Shown here in pieces: positions 1 to 11,671 of a stretch of 64,000 nucleotides of DNA. Every line of letters begins with the position of its first letter. The first letter of the stretch is position 1. The position numbers were made by a program, and so were the translations under genes. The notes beneath the pieces were generated by a model. That model was not told the DNA's origin, ran no database searches, and worked only from the letters and a program-made list of their open reading frames with translations. The stretch comes from Narthecium ossifragum (Eukaryota > Streptophyta > Magnoliopsida > Dioscoreales > Nartheciaceae): the NCBI GenBank assembly GCA_963920575.1, contig OY986975.1, positions 21,297,897 to 21,361,896 on the forward strand. The letters are read 5' to 3'.

Positions 1-1779
1 GAAAAGCAAAGAGGCCGGCGTGTGCCGGCAACAACACTTGATAAAAGGAAACGCATAATTCAAAGGGAATGCGATGAGTGGGACACTAGTAGGACTCTTT
101 TTGGCTGGTGTTGCGCAACTCCCGCTAAAAGATTTTGCTCTCTGGTCCATGAACTCGTGGCAGCTTGTTTTTTTTTTTATTAATTCAGTCCAAAGGTTAG
201 TATTACATCATCCTAACACATGATCCAAAGCAGCACGCCCATCCTAATGAGACCACCACAATGGACGACATCATTTTGTAATAGAGTCTATCAAACAATT
301 GACCGATCTCGGGATATAAAGAAACACCACTGAGTCAAAGCACAAAACTCGTGCCATTATGTCTTTCGATTTCAGGCATTTAGCTGACACATTTCTTGTC
401 TCTGGATATTAAGACAGCCATCTCTTACTATAAATATATTATATTCTGGTACTTCCTATTTACGGTTCTTCTGTTTCAAACAAAAAAAACCTTTTAAATT
501 GTCACATCATCATCTAAGATTATCAGTTTCTCTTTAGCAATAGCTGAGTTCCATTAAATTGTTGATGTCCTTTTGCATTGCACTTGTAGCTTTTCATTGT
601 GCACATCTAATTGGATTTGTTCTTGCCTAGTATCAATTTCTTTCTTGCTTATTAACATAATGCCCACACCCTGCTGTCACCTGCTCTCCCTCTTTCTAGT
701 TCTCTTTCCCTTTTGCTGCCTTCTTTTTGGTGTTGCTTGGGTTTCTCTCCTGGACTTGGTTCTACATGACTCGTATAAAACTGGCAGCCGTGTCGCCAAC
801 TCAAGCATGTTATTATACATTACATCCCAGCCGCCATGCCATACTCTGTTGGAACTCCTATTAGTGGGTTCCCCATCCTCCCTCACTCTCTCATATGTGG
901 ATACACATGGCATCTCAAAGAGAGAAGCGTGCATGCTTGGAGAGTAGTGCTCTCCACAGAGGCCCTTTAAAGGGGCCTCCGTTGGTAAATGTTAGGTCTC
1001 TTCTAAGAATATTTAGGCTCTGCTTAATTGTATTCAACGTGAAATGTGGATTGACAGGACCACTATAAAAGATCTCTCTTTGAAGTGGTACTCCACTCTC
1101 ACTGCATGAGCACAGATGCACACACTCCCAGTAAAGGGAGAGGGTCGGTGTCCAGAAAGGAGCTGCTGTTGCTGGGTTGCTGGACGCCCCACCCCCCCTG
1201 GACCTGGGTAATGCTAGTGGATATGCATGCGTTTCACTGTTCCTTTGTTGCCTTTAGAAACCCAGCTTTTAGTAGTATTAGCGTGTACTAGTTGATTTCT
1301 TGCCGGGGTGATTCTTCCAACTACATCCCGAATTCTAAACGCACCTCAAGTGAGTCTGAAATAACAAGAAAATGCTATGTACATTTGGACATTATATCCT
1401 GAATTTGCCCTTGACATACACCCCATACCCCACTCTCCTGTATCCCACACCCTACCCCACCCGATACCTAACCCTACCCCACTCCTCGACCTAGACGACC
1501 GGGATCGCCACCCTCCTCCGGCGACCTCCTGCGTTCTACTGCCAAACCCCCGAGAAGTGTCACCACCGTCTCTTCTCCCGATGTCCTCCGGCAAAACAAC
1601 AAAAGAGACCGGCGTTGATTGGTTCAAAAGTTGAAAAGAGACCGACAAAAAAATGAAGGAGACCGTCGTCCCTTCTCCGGTGAGAGAACAAGGCTTGAGC
1701 ACAAAAAAATTGAACAAAGGCAATACAAAGAGAGGTATCATACACGAAGAGATTTCGCTTGATCGGCCCTGTTATTCCA
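1..1779. other. Intergenic, no gene recognised
   Basis: No open frame here resembles a known family, and the short ORFs on both strands look incidental. A 21-bp near-palindrome lies at 958-978 (GAGGCC-CTTTAAAG-GGCCTC type) and a TATA-like CTATAAAAG at about 1064, but nothing transcribed can be assigned to them. From 1400 to 1640 the sequence is C-rich (repeated ccccata/ccctacc words), then becomes GA-rich. Confidence 0.5.
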
Positions 1780-3020
1780 AAAAAAAATATTCGGCTTCTC
1801 GATGCCGATCTCTTAAGCTATTTGATCGGTTTCATGAAACCGAACAAATTTGTTATGTTTGGTTTTGTGCAACCGATCAGTAGCATATCTTCGATTTCAA
1901 ACGTCTGAACATTACGCATATGCTCAGATGTTTCTAACCGAACATATGCTTTTTATTTGGTTTCATGCTACCGAAAATATGACCCATGAACGGCTCAAAA
2001 AGGCCGAACCTTACCTATTTTTGCTTGTTGATAATGGACAGTTACGTTCCAGACAAGTAGGGGAGGGCTTGTCTTCGGTCCCCGTCCTGGAAGTCGAACG
2101 CCGTCACACCCGATGGCATCTGAGAGGCGACAACAGTGAGCGGAATGCGAGGAAGAGAAGCAAGCAGATGAAGGGTTGGATGAGGCGGGTGGTGGTGGTG
2201 ATCGTCCAGAGGAAGAGTAGGAAAAGGAAGAGGAAGAGGAAGAGGAATTCGATACAAGTAGCCTCATCCCTGACGGGCTCGAGGACGAGAGTGTCCTAAC
2301 GGAGTTCAAGACCCACGTCGCATATCACATTTGACGTGGAGTGGTATAGTGTTAAATTAGTACTGCACATATTTGAATTTAACACAGTACGCGAAGTCAT
2401 AGGGATTGTTACATTGTCACGGTGACTTCTATAAAGTATATGAGTATTGGAGACAAGGAAGAAGAGGAAGAGGAGGAAGTGGAGCACAAGAACAGTAGGA
2501 TTAAAGATGGAAATTGATTGCTTATAAATTTGAAACTTGAAGTATGTTTTGTTCCTCAATGTATGTTTGAATCTTGAAGCACGTTTTGTGACTTGATGTT
2601 GATTTTGAGACTTAATTGGATGTATGGCCGTAGTTTGGATCGTTAAGCTGTTACTTAATGTATGTAGTATATGTTATTTTATTTGTGTCATGGTCATCTA
2701 TGACTGCCTTAAGGTACTTGCTGCCCATATTTTTCACATTATTCGGTTGCTCAAAACCGAACAAAACCTAGTATTTCGGCTTCATACAATCGAAATAAAT
2801 TAATATGTTCGGTTTCATATAGCCAAACATCATAACAAAGTTCGGTTTTTAAGAACCGAACACATGTAGTTATGAACAGTGCTCAGAAATGGGTTCTCTG
2901 GCAAGTTATGGGATCCAATATTGGACTAATCGGGCCCGTTTATTACCCAATTGTTCGGTTTTTTACAACCAAACTTTGTTTATGTTGTTCGTCTGTTTAC
3001 AACCGAACATATTGATTTTG
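1780..3020. repeat. Left palindromic arm of a MULE-like element
   Basis: Many short hairpins of the form GTTCGGTT(n)AACCGAAC lie here, clearest at about 1827-1846, 1935-1980, 2745-2765, 2800-2870 and 2950-3010. Spacers and arm sequences vary, so they have decayed. The same motif recurs on the far side of the transposase remnant at 4255-4500. This layout fits the subterminal repeat arrays of a DNA transposon. I could not fix the outer ends. Confidence 0.55.
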
Positions 3021-3464
3021 TTCAGTTTTGAGTGGTCGTACATTATATGAAATCCATGTTTAACAAATATTTCACAAGTCCAATATTACAGTACATGTTA
3101 GTACATCAATTGTTTGAATACAACTTATGGAGTACATGTCACTTATGGAATACATGTCACGTATGGAGTACAAGTACCACAATACAATACATGAACTGTT
3201 TGAATACATATAAGCTTTGACCATTTCTATTGCAATGTAATATGCAATGTAAAACCACTCGGCAAGGCAGTATTGCGTATCTCAAGCCTGTCCAAAGTAT
3301 AACATTGAAAACAAAAGAAGGCTCCAGTTAGTATGTAAAAAAAGGTGGTAGTTAGATAAATAAAAAAAGGCCACGATCAATTAGATGACTACAGCTACTT
3401 TAGTATAATAGAAGCTTAACAGAGAAATTACTGTCAAGTGTCGGAGTCGGAGTCGATGACAATG

Positions 3465-4060
3465 GTCTCTCTCATATAGCTGGGTCAAGAGGGACTGCAT
3501 CTCCGATCTCCCTGCTCTCTCGACAATTCTATGCTTTTGTCACGTGTTGTATATATTCTTCATCGTCGACATGTTCAGCTTGTTATGCGCCTGGATAGCA
3601 GTCAATATGTCTCTTGTCCTTACCAAGCGCTCTGACATAGCAACCATCATGGTCTCCTTTGAGGATGATAGTCTCTCTGCGTATGACTGGCCCTGGAGAT
3701 GTTTTACATGTGGGTGATTGTACACCTCACACTCCACCCTCATCATCCACTCATCAACGGATGGAAGCTTCACCCCCCTTCAGTTTGAATGGACTCCCAC
3801 ACTTCTTTGTGCCGAATTTAACAATCTTTTTTTTTACACCCTTATTTGCCAACTTCTTAGGCTTCTTTGGTTGCTTATCCATGTGCTTTGCCGAGCTCCT
3901 ATACTTGCCACTTCTCTCACACGTAAAGGTAAGCCTTGGCCTTCTACCATGTGCCACTGCATCGGAGTGTTTGATCACTAATATAAGCCCTTGTTGCCTC
4001 CCAATTTTTTGAACCCAGTGGATAAGAATTTTCCGGCTGAAAAAGATCTGTGTTTGTAGC
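3465..4060 (-). pseudogene. Mutator-like (FAR1/MULE-type) transposase remnant
   Basis: The minus strand reads through the N-terminal DNA-binding region typical of plant MULE/FAR1-type transposases: IHWVQKIGRQQGLILVIKHSD, then RRPRLTFTCERSGKYR, then CGSPFKLK, then the segment containing YNHPHVKHLQGQSYAERLS, then MSERLVRTRDILTAI. The zinc-finger-like cysteine and paired histidines (NHPHVKH) are present. The copy is dead. A G6 homopolymer at 3773-3778 carries one extra base that shifts the frame after FKLKG. An in-frame TGA follows near 3540, after which related sequence (QKHRIVERAGRSEMQSLL) continues to about 3465. The catalytic MULE domain is not present. It lies between the two arms of GTTCGGTT palindromes, so it is probably an internally deleted copy of that element. 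Family assignment comes from remembered motifs. Confidence 0.72.
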
Positions 4061-4254
4061 AATTCATGATGAGTATGCATGTAAATTTACAACTAATAAT
4101 GCAATAGTCTAAATTGACGTTTTGGATGCATACCATAAGAGTCGTAAAGGCCTTTGTAAAGTTCAGCATAATAGCATTTTCAACACCATTGTTGGCGGTA
4201 GAAACATATGTCTGAATTGTAAACTAGTAATGTCAATGAACTAATAAAAAAACA

Positions 4255-4500
4255 TGATTGGACAATGTTCGGAGCATCAGATTCGAACAAAACCGCACAA
4301 GAACAGTAATATAAAGCCGAACAAATAAACAATATTCGGTTGTTAAAAACCGAACTTAAGGAAGTCGTTCGGTCTAAAAAAACCGATCATATAAATATCA
4401 TTCGATTTTATGCTTATGATTCATTGAGGAAGCGTTCGGTTTCTCACGACTGGACATATACAAGGAATGCTCGGTCTTACCAGTCCGAACAATCTCGCGG
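4255..4500. repeat. Right palindromic arm of a MULE-like element
   Basis: It contains the same GTTCGGTT/AACCGAAC palindromes as 1780-3020, for example near 4330-4355 (ttcggttgttaaaaaccgaa) and 4367-4390. Together with the left arm it brackets the transposase remnant at 3465-4060. Confidence 0.5.
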
Positions 4501-5025
4501 TGGGCAAATAAGAAAATAGTATAGTAAGGGGACTACTATCTTTATAGAGGGGGTTTCTTCTTCATCTTCTCCTCCTGAGTCTGACAATGTTTGCTTCAAC
4601 TCCATTTCGAGCCCCAAGCCACCGTTAGGGCATATATGGTGGAGAGGATGGTGAGGAGCAAGATAAGAACTTAGAAGAAGACAATGTAGGCCATGTTACA
4701 TTTGAGGAAACCTAGATTTAAGATAGAAAGCTCTCGTAAGTGATAATGGTGAGGTTTCTCATGAAGTGAAAGAGATGAGAAGATAGTGTAGAAGAAGATG
4801 ATGGAAGGGACGGGGTGGAGGCTAGTGTAGATGGGAGTGAGGTGTGCTTAGAAGAACATGAAGGAGAGGTTGATGGAAATGTTTTTCATCATCTTAAAAA
4901 AATGCCAGTTTTAACAATTCCTATAAAAGGTATTTTGGATATGAATATAAAAAAATTTAATGGGCCGGTAATTTCCAAAATATCATCTCCTGTCCAATCC
5001 GGATGCTCTTTGCTGGATAATCTTG

Positions 5026-5193
5026 GCCCGTTTGGTATGGGGTTAGAAAAAAAAAGTTAAAAATGGAGATAGAAAAAAATAGAGTGATAATAATAGATGA
5101 AATGAAGATAAAATAGTAATGATAATATTTGATATTTGAGAATAAAAATAAGATTAAATGGAAATAACCTCATTGACCCTATACCAAACCAGG
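5026..5193. mobile_element. Small MITE candidate
   Basis: A short inverted repeat pairs ggcccgtttggtatggg near 5027 with ccctataccaaaccaggc near 5178, enclosing about 130 bp of A-rich sequence. Ends of this form are common in plant MITEs. I could not define a target-site duplication, so the superfamily is open. Confidence 0.4.
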
Positions 5194-5835
5194 CTTAAGG
5201 ATGTCGACTTGATAACAGCATATCTGCTAAATATCCAGACCGGGCGATCCTTTGCTTCACTTCCTGGAATAAAAGCTCCGAATCGCCCTTTTTTCTGTAG
5301 ATCTTCCAGGACTACACAAGTGTATTTCTCCAGCCAGAAGCCCCCACCAAATCTCCCAATCAAATGATGCTATGTGGCAGGTGTACTGCGTACTTGTCAA
5401 CATTATTCTTATTCTTTAGGTAGTCTTGTCCTTGTCCTGTTTGGCCCCTTGATTTGTTCTCTTTTCATTTCATGATGGTGGTGTTTTATAGTGGTCGATA
5501 GGATATCTAGATTAACGTCCAGAGAGAGAGAGAGAGAGCACAAAAAGATATCAGAAAGTGGAGGCCTGACAGTGGTCCATTAGCACCTCCAGAAGATGTT
5601 CACTTCACTGTAGTCTGGGCACTGTCTGGAGCGCCGAGTACCACCCCCTCAAAAAGGTTACAGTACTACATCCATCACCCCACAACAGAGCCACCCTGAC
5701 AAAAATAAAAGCATTGAAGTAACAACAATAGCCGTCTTCCGCGACCACTTCCAACATAACCGCCGGTCATCGCCGGCCGCCACAGCCACTAGCCAAATCT
5801 ATCAACACAACCTCCTTGTGATCATCGCCATTATA
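5194..5835. other. Intergenic and 3' flank of the MATE gene
   Basis: No gene was recognised. A (GA)n run of about 18 bp lies at 5521-5538. Sequence close to 5700-5835 is probably the 3' untranslated region of the MATE gene on the minus strand. Confidence 0.5.
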
Positions 5836-7766
5836 CTACTTAATTAGGAACCCTTTCTCCTCTTCGGCAATGCCGGCCATCTCAACAGTCGTCAGCTTCT
5901 TGGCTCTCAGAGCTTCCACATCCCAGTCAGTCCTCCCAAGCACCACCACCAGCACTGACACCACGCAAGCCGCCTGAGCCAGCAGCAGCCCGTACCACAG
6001 CCCGCTGAACCCCACTCCCAGGCTGAAAGCCAGCCCCACTGCCACCGGTGTGCCCAACAAGTAAAACGAGAGCAAATTAATCCTGACGCCGGTGGCCGGC
6101 CTCGCCGTGCCGCGCAGCACCCCGCAGCCGGTCGTCTGCGGGCAGTTGCCGAGCTCACACAGGCCCATGATCGGCATCACAGCCGATGCCAGACGAAGTA
6201 CCGATGGATCCTCAGTAAAGAGACCCGTCCATTGGTCACTGAACACGGTCGTCCATACCACATTGACGAAGCCGATGCCAAACGCGCAGCCGAGAGCCAC
6301 CATCGCCGCCATCCTCGCCTTCCTGGGCTTTCCTGCCCCGAGCTCATTCCCCACCTGCATGAAATTAAGGTTAATTAATGACACCATTGTCATACCCATG
6401 AGGAAGCCAACAAAACGCCATATACACATCATTCAGACTAGACCACTTTGCATCAATCGACCATCAGCCCAATTTGAACAGTGTTTGTAGATGGCATGGT
6501 GGAAGGCCAACAACGTAGCCATGTCCACCATGCCGGGTAGTATAAAGAGGAGACTCGTCCAAGCACAAGCACATCCAAACCTCACCCTGTTCAATAAGAA
6601 ACGCGTTTCGCGAAAACAAATTCGAACCAAAAAAAAACAATTCTCGGAAGCTCTAAAACTTGAAACAATCATGAGAAAATACCACCAAAGACGAGAAAAA
6701 CGAGCAATAAGAACGAAACAAGAAACTAAAAAAAAAAACATTCGCGTTTCCCAAAGGGGAGAAGAATTGGGGGGGAGCGCTACTTTACTCGGGAGGGGAG
6801 ACTATGGCGTTAACTACTGCCGGAAGTTACCCGAGTAGAGACGCAGGCGGCCAGGGCCATGGGAACCGTGTACATGAGGCTGGTGGTCTGGATGAGCACC
6901 GCCGTGGCCCCCACCGCCGCCGTGGGGTTCGGCAAGTACCCGGCGAGGACCGTCATGATCTCGTACCACCACCACTCCAAGCACACCCCGACGCAGCTCG
7001 GCACCGCCACTCCCACCAGCTCACCCCACCCCTCCTCCATCACTCCGGCCATCTTCTCCCACCGCCACCCCTTCCACTTCCCCTCCACCGCCTTCGACGC
7101 CCTCAAATACACCAGAAGGAACAGCACCATGTTCCCGTTGGTCACCGCCGCCGCCATCGCCACCCCCTCCACCCCCATCTGGAAGTAAACCACCAGCAAG
7201 ACGACGATGGGGACGTGGAGGAGGACGGCCATCAGAGTGGAGGCTGCTAGGGGCTTAGTTATGCCTTGCGACCGGAGATAGACGCGGAGGGGCTGGAGGA
7301 TGGAGTTGGCGAGGAGGTCCGGGAGGGCGAAGGCGGCGTACCGGGCGGCGAAGGCCGTGAGGGCCTTGTCCTGGCCGAGGAAGGTGAGGATGGGGCCGAG
7401 GTGGAGCCAGAGGAGGGCGATGGGGCCGGAGGAGAGGAGGAGGAGGAGGATGGCGCGCTGGAGGGAGAGGGAGAGGAGGTCGTAGTTCTTCGACCCGAAG
7501 GCCTGGCTGCAGAGGGGCTCCAGGCCGGAGGCCAGCCCGAAGAGGACGGAGTAGCCGGTGATGTTGGTGAACCCGATGGCCAGCGCGCCCCCGGCGAGTT
7601 CCAAGGGGCCGAGGTGGCCCAGGCAGAGGACGGAGACCATGGCCCGGAGGTAGACCAGCATGTTCATGGCCGTCGTCGGCGCCGCCAGGGACCATAGCTC
7701 GCGTAGCTCCTCCGCCACCAGGTTCGCCACCGTCGTCTTCTCCTTCTGAGAGCCCTCCTCCGTCAT
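5836..7766 (-). CDS. MATE efflux transporter (DETOXIFICATION 48-56-like)
   Basis: Two coding exons: 7766-6831 (312 codons) and 6354-5836 (172 codons plus stop), giving a 484-residue protein. The intron has donor CGG|GTAACT and acceptor CATGCAG|GTG and is phase 0. It rebuilds the family hallmark [15 protein letters not shown] at residues 308-322. The rest is a string of hydrophobic segments typical of the 12-helix MATE fold, with [19 protein letters not shown] near residue 90 and [17 protein letters not shown] near 175. The plant MATE group that includes ELS1/ADS1-type DTX48-56 has this layout. Members are proton- or cation-coupled exporters of organic compounds at plasma, vacuolar or endosomal membranes, but the substrate cannot be read from sequence. 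The start is the first ATG ([10 protein letters not shown]), just after a CT-rich leader. Exon 1 is far more GC-rich than surrounding DNA, which creates long spurious ORFs opposite it. Confidence 0.93.
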
Positions 7767-7863
7767 CTCTCTCTTTATATTTATCTCTCTTTCTCTCTCT
7801 AGGGTTTGTGGTGGTGGTGGTGGTGATGGTGGTCCGGTGGAGGAGATGGATAGGACAGGAGGG

Positions 7864-7880
7864 TTTTATAGGGTTTTATA
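7864..7880 (-). promoter_or_regulatory. Tandem TATA boxes upstream of the MATE gene
   Basis: Two TATAAAA motifs ten bases apart (7880-7874 and 7870-7864) precede the MATE start codon by about 100 bp. A CT-rich stretch (7760-7800) lies between, as expected for a plant core promoter and 5' leader. The transcription start is not determined. Confidence 0.55.
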
Positions 7881-8198
7881 ATGTCTTTGTTCTCAAAACA
7901 TTTATATTAGGTTTGGCTATATATTTTTATATTAGTTATTTAGTTAGGTATTTACGTGCTTTTAATATATTTTTTTTATTAAAATATAATAGGGTTGCTT
8001 TTGGTTGGGCGCTTGACCGTGACTTATATGGTTTTAGAAAATTAATTTGCATGTTAGATTCACTTTATTTTTTAAGTTTATAAATTAGGATCTTTTTATG
8101 TTATTTTTTTACAGAATTGTATATGGAATCTTTATTTATAAGCCGGGAATCTTGTTTTATTAGTAAGTATTTACGACTAAAATGACATGCTCTATACC
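7881..8198. other. AT-rich intergenic DNA
   Basis: No gene was recognised. It is strongly AT-rich and ends at the 8-bp duplication TCTATACC (8191-8198) that flanks the hAT-type element. Confidence 0.5.
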
Positions 8199-9559
8199 TG
8201 CCTAGGGGCGGATCCATATGTTGAGCAGGCGCCCTCGGCAAAAAAAAAAAAAAACCTACATAATATATATATATATATATATATGACATACTTAATTGCC
8301 CCGCTCCTAATTAAATTTGACCCCTTTATAATTTATTGATTGCTTAGAGAAAAAAAATTTTGACGATGTTTCTAATGAAGATATTATGCAATACTATCAA
8401 AGTATGAAAACTCATATGAAACAATTGTAATTGTTTACTTTTATAGCTATGGTAATGTAATAAGATATTTATTTTGAATTTTTTAATTAATTACTCATAT
8501 ATTTTCTTCTATAGTAAATCTTTTCTATTAAAGTCGTTGATGCAGGACGACCTCCAAGAATCACCACCCGGAAAGTCGTTCTCCAACCCTATGAATCACC
8601 ACTTAGGGGAGCCTTGGGCATCACCACCCAAAGGAGAAGAAACTATTTTTCAATTTTCATTCATCATAACATGGCCCTAATTGGCATACAAATCCCTTAT
8701 TTATGGCATTTTCAAGAGGCTAACTATAATAGAAAATCTAAACAAATATCAATCCAAATCATAACAAAATCAACCCAAATAAGAAACTAATCTTAAGAAA
8801 TCAAATCAAATTTGAATTCAAATCCTAACAAATCAACCCAAATTCTAACAAATCAAATCAAATCAAAATTCCTTCTAGTTATGGAACTTGCTCCCACATC
8901 ATTCTCTACCGGTTGGAGAGAGCTCGTCCACGAGCTGAAGTTGTGGCCTGATAGAGACCTCTCATCCTCATACTTGGATAGATAGTTGATGTCGAACAAA
9001 ATCTAGAAATCACCACCTAGATAATTTTCGACATATCCTATGAATCATCATATAGGATTAGCAAAGTCGATGCCGAATAGCCCCTAAGAATCACCACCAA
9101 GAGGACAATCCGCCAACCCTAGGAATCATCACCTAGGGAAACTTCGCTCTGAATACCAAAAATGATGCAGGTCGAGCTCCAAGAATCACCACCCGGAAAG
9201 TCATCCTCCAACCCTAGGAATCACCACCTAAGGGAGCCTTGGGCATCATCACCCAAAGAAGAAGAAACTATTTTTCAATTTTCATTCATCATAACATGGC
9301 CTTAATGGGCATACGAATCCCTTATGTATAGCCTTTTCAAGAGGCTAACTATAATAAAAAATCTAAATAAATATCAATTCAAATCCTAACAAATCAACCC
9401 AAATAAGAAACTAATCCTAAGAAATCAAATCAATTGAATTCAAATACTAACAAATCAACCCAAATCCTACAAATTAAATCAAATCAAAATTCATTCTAGT
9501 TATGGAACTTGCTCCCACATCAGTCGTCCCCCTTCATATAAATCCTGGATCTGCCACTG
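8199..9559. mobile_element. Non-autonomous hAT-type element, host of a TRIM
   Basis: Perfect 8-bp direct repeats TCTATACC at 8191-8198 and 9560-9567 flank this segment. The ends are imperfect inverted repeats: TAGGGGCGGATCCA on the left and, reading inward from the right, CAGTGGCAGATCCA. An 8-bp duplication with CAGTGGCGGA-like ends is the pattern of hAT transposons. No transposase is present. Most of the interior is a later TRIM insertion (8538-9522), so the original element was about 370 bp. A second member of the family lies at 14726-16141. Confidence 0.7.
8538..9522 (-). mobile_element. TRIM-like LTR retrotransposon, both LTRs present
   Basis: Two direct repeats of about 360 bp, 8538-8901 and 9163-9522, both run TGATGCAGG...CCACATCA and so have TG...CA ends. 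They enclose only 261 bp. The element is flanked by the 5-bp duplication GTCGT (8533-8537 and 9523-9527). On the minus strand the base run after the LTR is TGGTATTCAGAGC. This resembles the initiator-Met tRNA primer-binding site (TGGTATCAGAGC) with one inserted base, which sets the orientation. There is no coding capacity. The LTRs differ at scattered positions and small indels, so the insertion is not very recent. Size and structure fit terminal-repeat retrotransposons in miniature, which rely on another element's enzymes. Confidence 0.82.
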
Positions 9560-9845
9560 TCTATACCAAAAGCACAAAACGTGTCTAAGTCGTAAAATCA
9601 ATAATAAAATGATTTAAGATGTAAATTTCCTTTGGTTTTGTGTTTACTGATATATATGAAAACTATAAAAACTGCAACCTTTTGTTTTGTATCAGAATAA
9701 TATAGAAAAATGTAACAATAGTTCGATCTTGTTGATTAGCTCGGCCGCTTGGCTCAACTATTCAAAAAAAAAAATACTCGGCAATATTAAATCAAATTTT
9801 CTTAAAAATTTAAATTGGGAAATTCTAATATAGAAAATTTTAATC

Positions 9846-11090
9846 GTATCTTTTTTGAAAAGATAAGCCCGAATGCTGGGGACATTAACCAGACAGTCCC
9901 CTAAATAGGGTCGCCATACTCAGGAGCCAAAACTAGCTCTTGATTATTAACAGAAAAAGAATTAGCAATAGTCTGTGCATGACGAGCAACCCAGTCCGCT
10001 CGTTCATTATCCTCACGAGGAATGGAAAGCATCATCACACTCCGAACCTGGCCAATCCTCCACCGGATATCATGCAACATCGGGATTATAGAAGATGACG
10101 CAGGCATCCTCCCCTCCACCAAAGCCATCGCCGCCGAGGAGTCACATTCAATTATCAAGTCCCTCGCACCCCGATGCACACCCTCCATTAGCCCAAGACG
10201 AATAGCAGCAATCTCCCGGTACAATATCCCATCTGGCGCATCAGATAGTGTATCCGAAGCGGACCAAGCAATGATATCTTCATCCTCCAAGCACACTGCC
10301 CCCAACCCTATATATGCAGAGGCCATGTCCACAGAAGCATCGACCTGGATCACAATCTCCTTGCCATCCCCTCTGTCCCGTCGGGCACTCGGGCGGAGAT
10401 CTAGAGTGTGGAACTCCCTTTTCCAGCCATTTGCTTCTCCTCGCCACCTGCCCAACATCAAACGACACGTCCTGATAGAGCAGCTGACATCTAGCCTTCC
10501 AGATAGCCCACAAGCCATAAGCGATCATCGTCTTCAACAGTCTCCACTGCTCATCCTTGGCGCTACTTCTCAACACCTCCTAGCATCTATTCAGACTCCA
10601 TACATGGAGATCAATTCCGGACCCAACCAGTAGCCTTTCCCAAACTTGACGCGAAGCAGGGCAAGCCACGAACAAATGATCCAACGACTCCATCTCCTCC
10701 TGGCATCGCGGACAGCCCCCAGCCTTGAGGACCCCGGCAGCCACAAGCGCCACCATTGTCGGAATCTTTTCGTGCATCAACTGCCAAAGGAAGAGCCGCA
10801 CCCGAGGTCCAGTCGGCGCCTTCCACACCGGCCACCACCACCGGTGAAGCCCCTCCTCCTGTGATTCCATCCGGTGAGAGGCCTCCAAAAACTCATAGCA
10901 AGATGCCGTATTGACCTCCGCTGTCACCGACCAAACCCAACGAGCCTCATCCACCATCTCTGGCGATGCCGGACCTGCCGCCACAATCATTTCTACCCGA
11001 TCCCGGTGAAACAGAGCCCTCAAACATTCCACATCCCATCACCCATCAGCAGACTGGAAACTCCTGACCACATACAGTTATTATGATTTT
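9846..11090 (-). mobile_element. 5'-truncated LINE (non-LTR retrotransposon), copy 1
   Basis: It contains the 3' part of a plant L1-type ORF2, with zinc-binding and RNase H domains, followed by a 3' region ending GGGCTTATCTTTTCAAAAAA on the minus strand. The reverse transcriptase and endonuclease are missing, as usual for 5'-truncated copies. I could not identify a target-site duplication. Ends are approximate. Confidence 0.7.
9901..11032 (-). pseudogene. LINE ORF2 fragment: zf-RVT plus RNase H, frameshifted
   Basis: The first part (about 11032-10580) has the reverse-transcriptase zinc-binding domain: WKAPTGPRVRLFLWQLMHEKIPT, then CPRCQEEMESLDHLFVACPASRQVW. A second frame (about 10576-10420) continues with the LWAIWKARCQLLYQ linker. 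A third frame (10518-9901) carries an RNase H domain. In that domain IVIQVDASVD supplies the first aspartate, YREIAAIRLGL the glutamate, LIIECDSSAAM the second aspartate and REDNERADWVARHA the last. At least two frame changes are needed, so no intact protein is made. It could be mislabelled as a host ribonuclease H-like gene. Confidence 0.75.
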
Positions 11091-11389
11091 TTCCTAAAAA
11101 ACAGCGTGTCAAGGAGTTGGATTTTATAGATACCGTGGGTTTTAGCGGTGTTCGTTTGAGATTTTTTAGCGGGACTTGGTCGAGTTCACGACTGGGTCGG
11201 GTCTTTGCTCATGGAATTTGGATTTGAGCCCCTTAAGAATTCCAATCTCCTTTTTTAGAAAAAGAAAAAAAACTTTTGATGAGCCTTTTGGCTCGTTAAA
11301 TAAATAAGTAAATAAATATTATAATGTGTATTATTATTAGTATTATTGTTATAATTAAACCAAAAGGGTCAATTGAAAATGTATACTAA

Positions 11390-11558
11390 CTAGTGGTGCC
11401 CCTGCCACCTTGGCAGCTAACCACCAATCTCACCTCAATAACCACTCAATAACTCCCTCTCACTAAATCTCATCATGTCACATAGGCTCCACCTAGGACA
11501 TTCTTCCGCCACGTAGGACAACAAAAATTTCACTTATAACCATGCTCCTATATAAGGA
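11390..11558 (-). mobile_element. Miniature Helitron-like element
   Basis: Reading the minus strand, the element starts TCCTTATATAGG after an A and ends CTAG before a T, as Helitrons do. A perfect hairpin (CTGCCA, 3-base loop, TGGCAG; 11402-11416) lies 8 bases before the CTAG end (11390-11393). It is about 169 bp with no coding capacity. Confidence 0.6.
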
Positions 11559-11561
11559 TGA

Positions 11562-11671
11562 CTAGTAAGTCCCCCTGCCACATGACAGGGTAATCACTCT
11601 CTCTTTCCAACTCCCTTAATAACTTCTCAATAACCCTCCACGTAGAATAACCCTCTCTATATAAGTATGAT
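11562..11671 (-). mobile_element. Miniature Helitron-like element, second copy
   Basis: The 3' end on the minus strand is CTAG at 11562-11565, preceded by a CCCTG...CAGGG hairpin (11573-11590). A likely 5' end, TCATACTTATATAG, falls at about 11671. It lies only three bases from the previous element and shares its CA-rich interior words (cctcaataac, cacgtagg). The 5' boundary is approximate. Confidence 0.45.

Noticed and set aside
573..947. 124-codon Cys/Leu-rich ORF as a secreted peptide gene
   Set aside because: Its hydrophobicity comes from T-rich sequence; there is no conserved spacing, promoter or match.
1440..1500. Interstitial telomere repeat (ccctacccc, cctaaccctacc)
   Set aside because: The CCCTAAA unit is not repeated in register; it is only C-rich low-complexity sequence.
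7255..7697. Two long overlapping frames, one on each strand, across MATE exon 1
   Set aside because: They are by-products of the GC-rich codon use of the MATE exon, which has a clear family match in its own frame.
8538..9522. CRISPR-like array from the repeated aagaatcaccaccc words
   Set aside because: The words recur within LTRs and the interior of a TRIM at irregular spacing, and plant nuclear DNA has no CRISPR loci.
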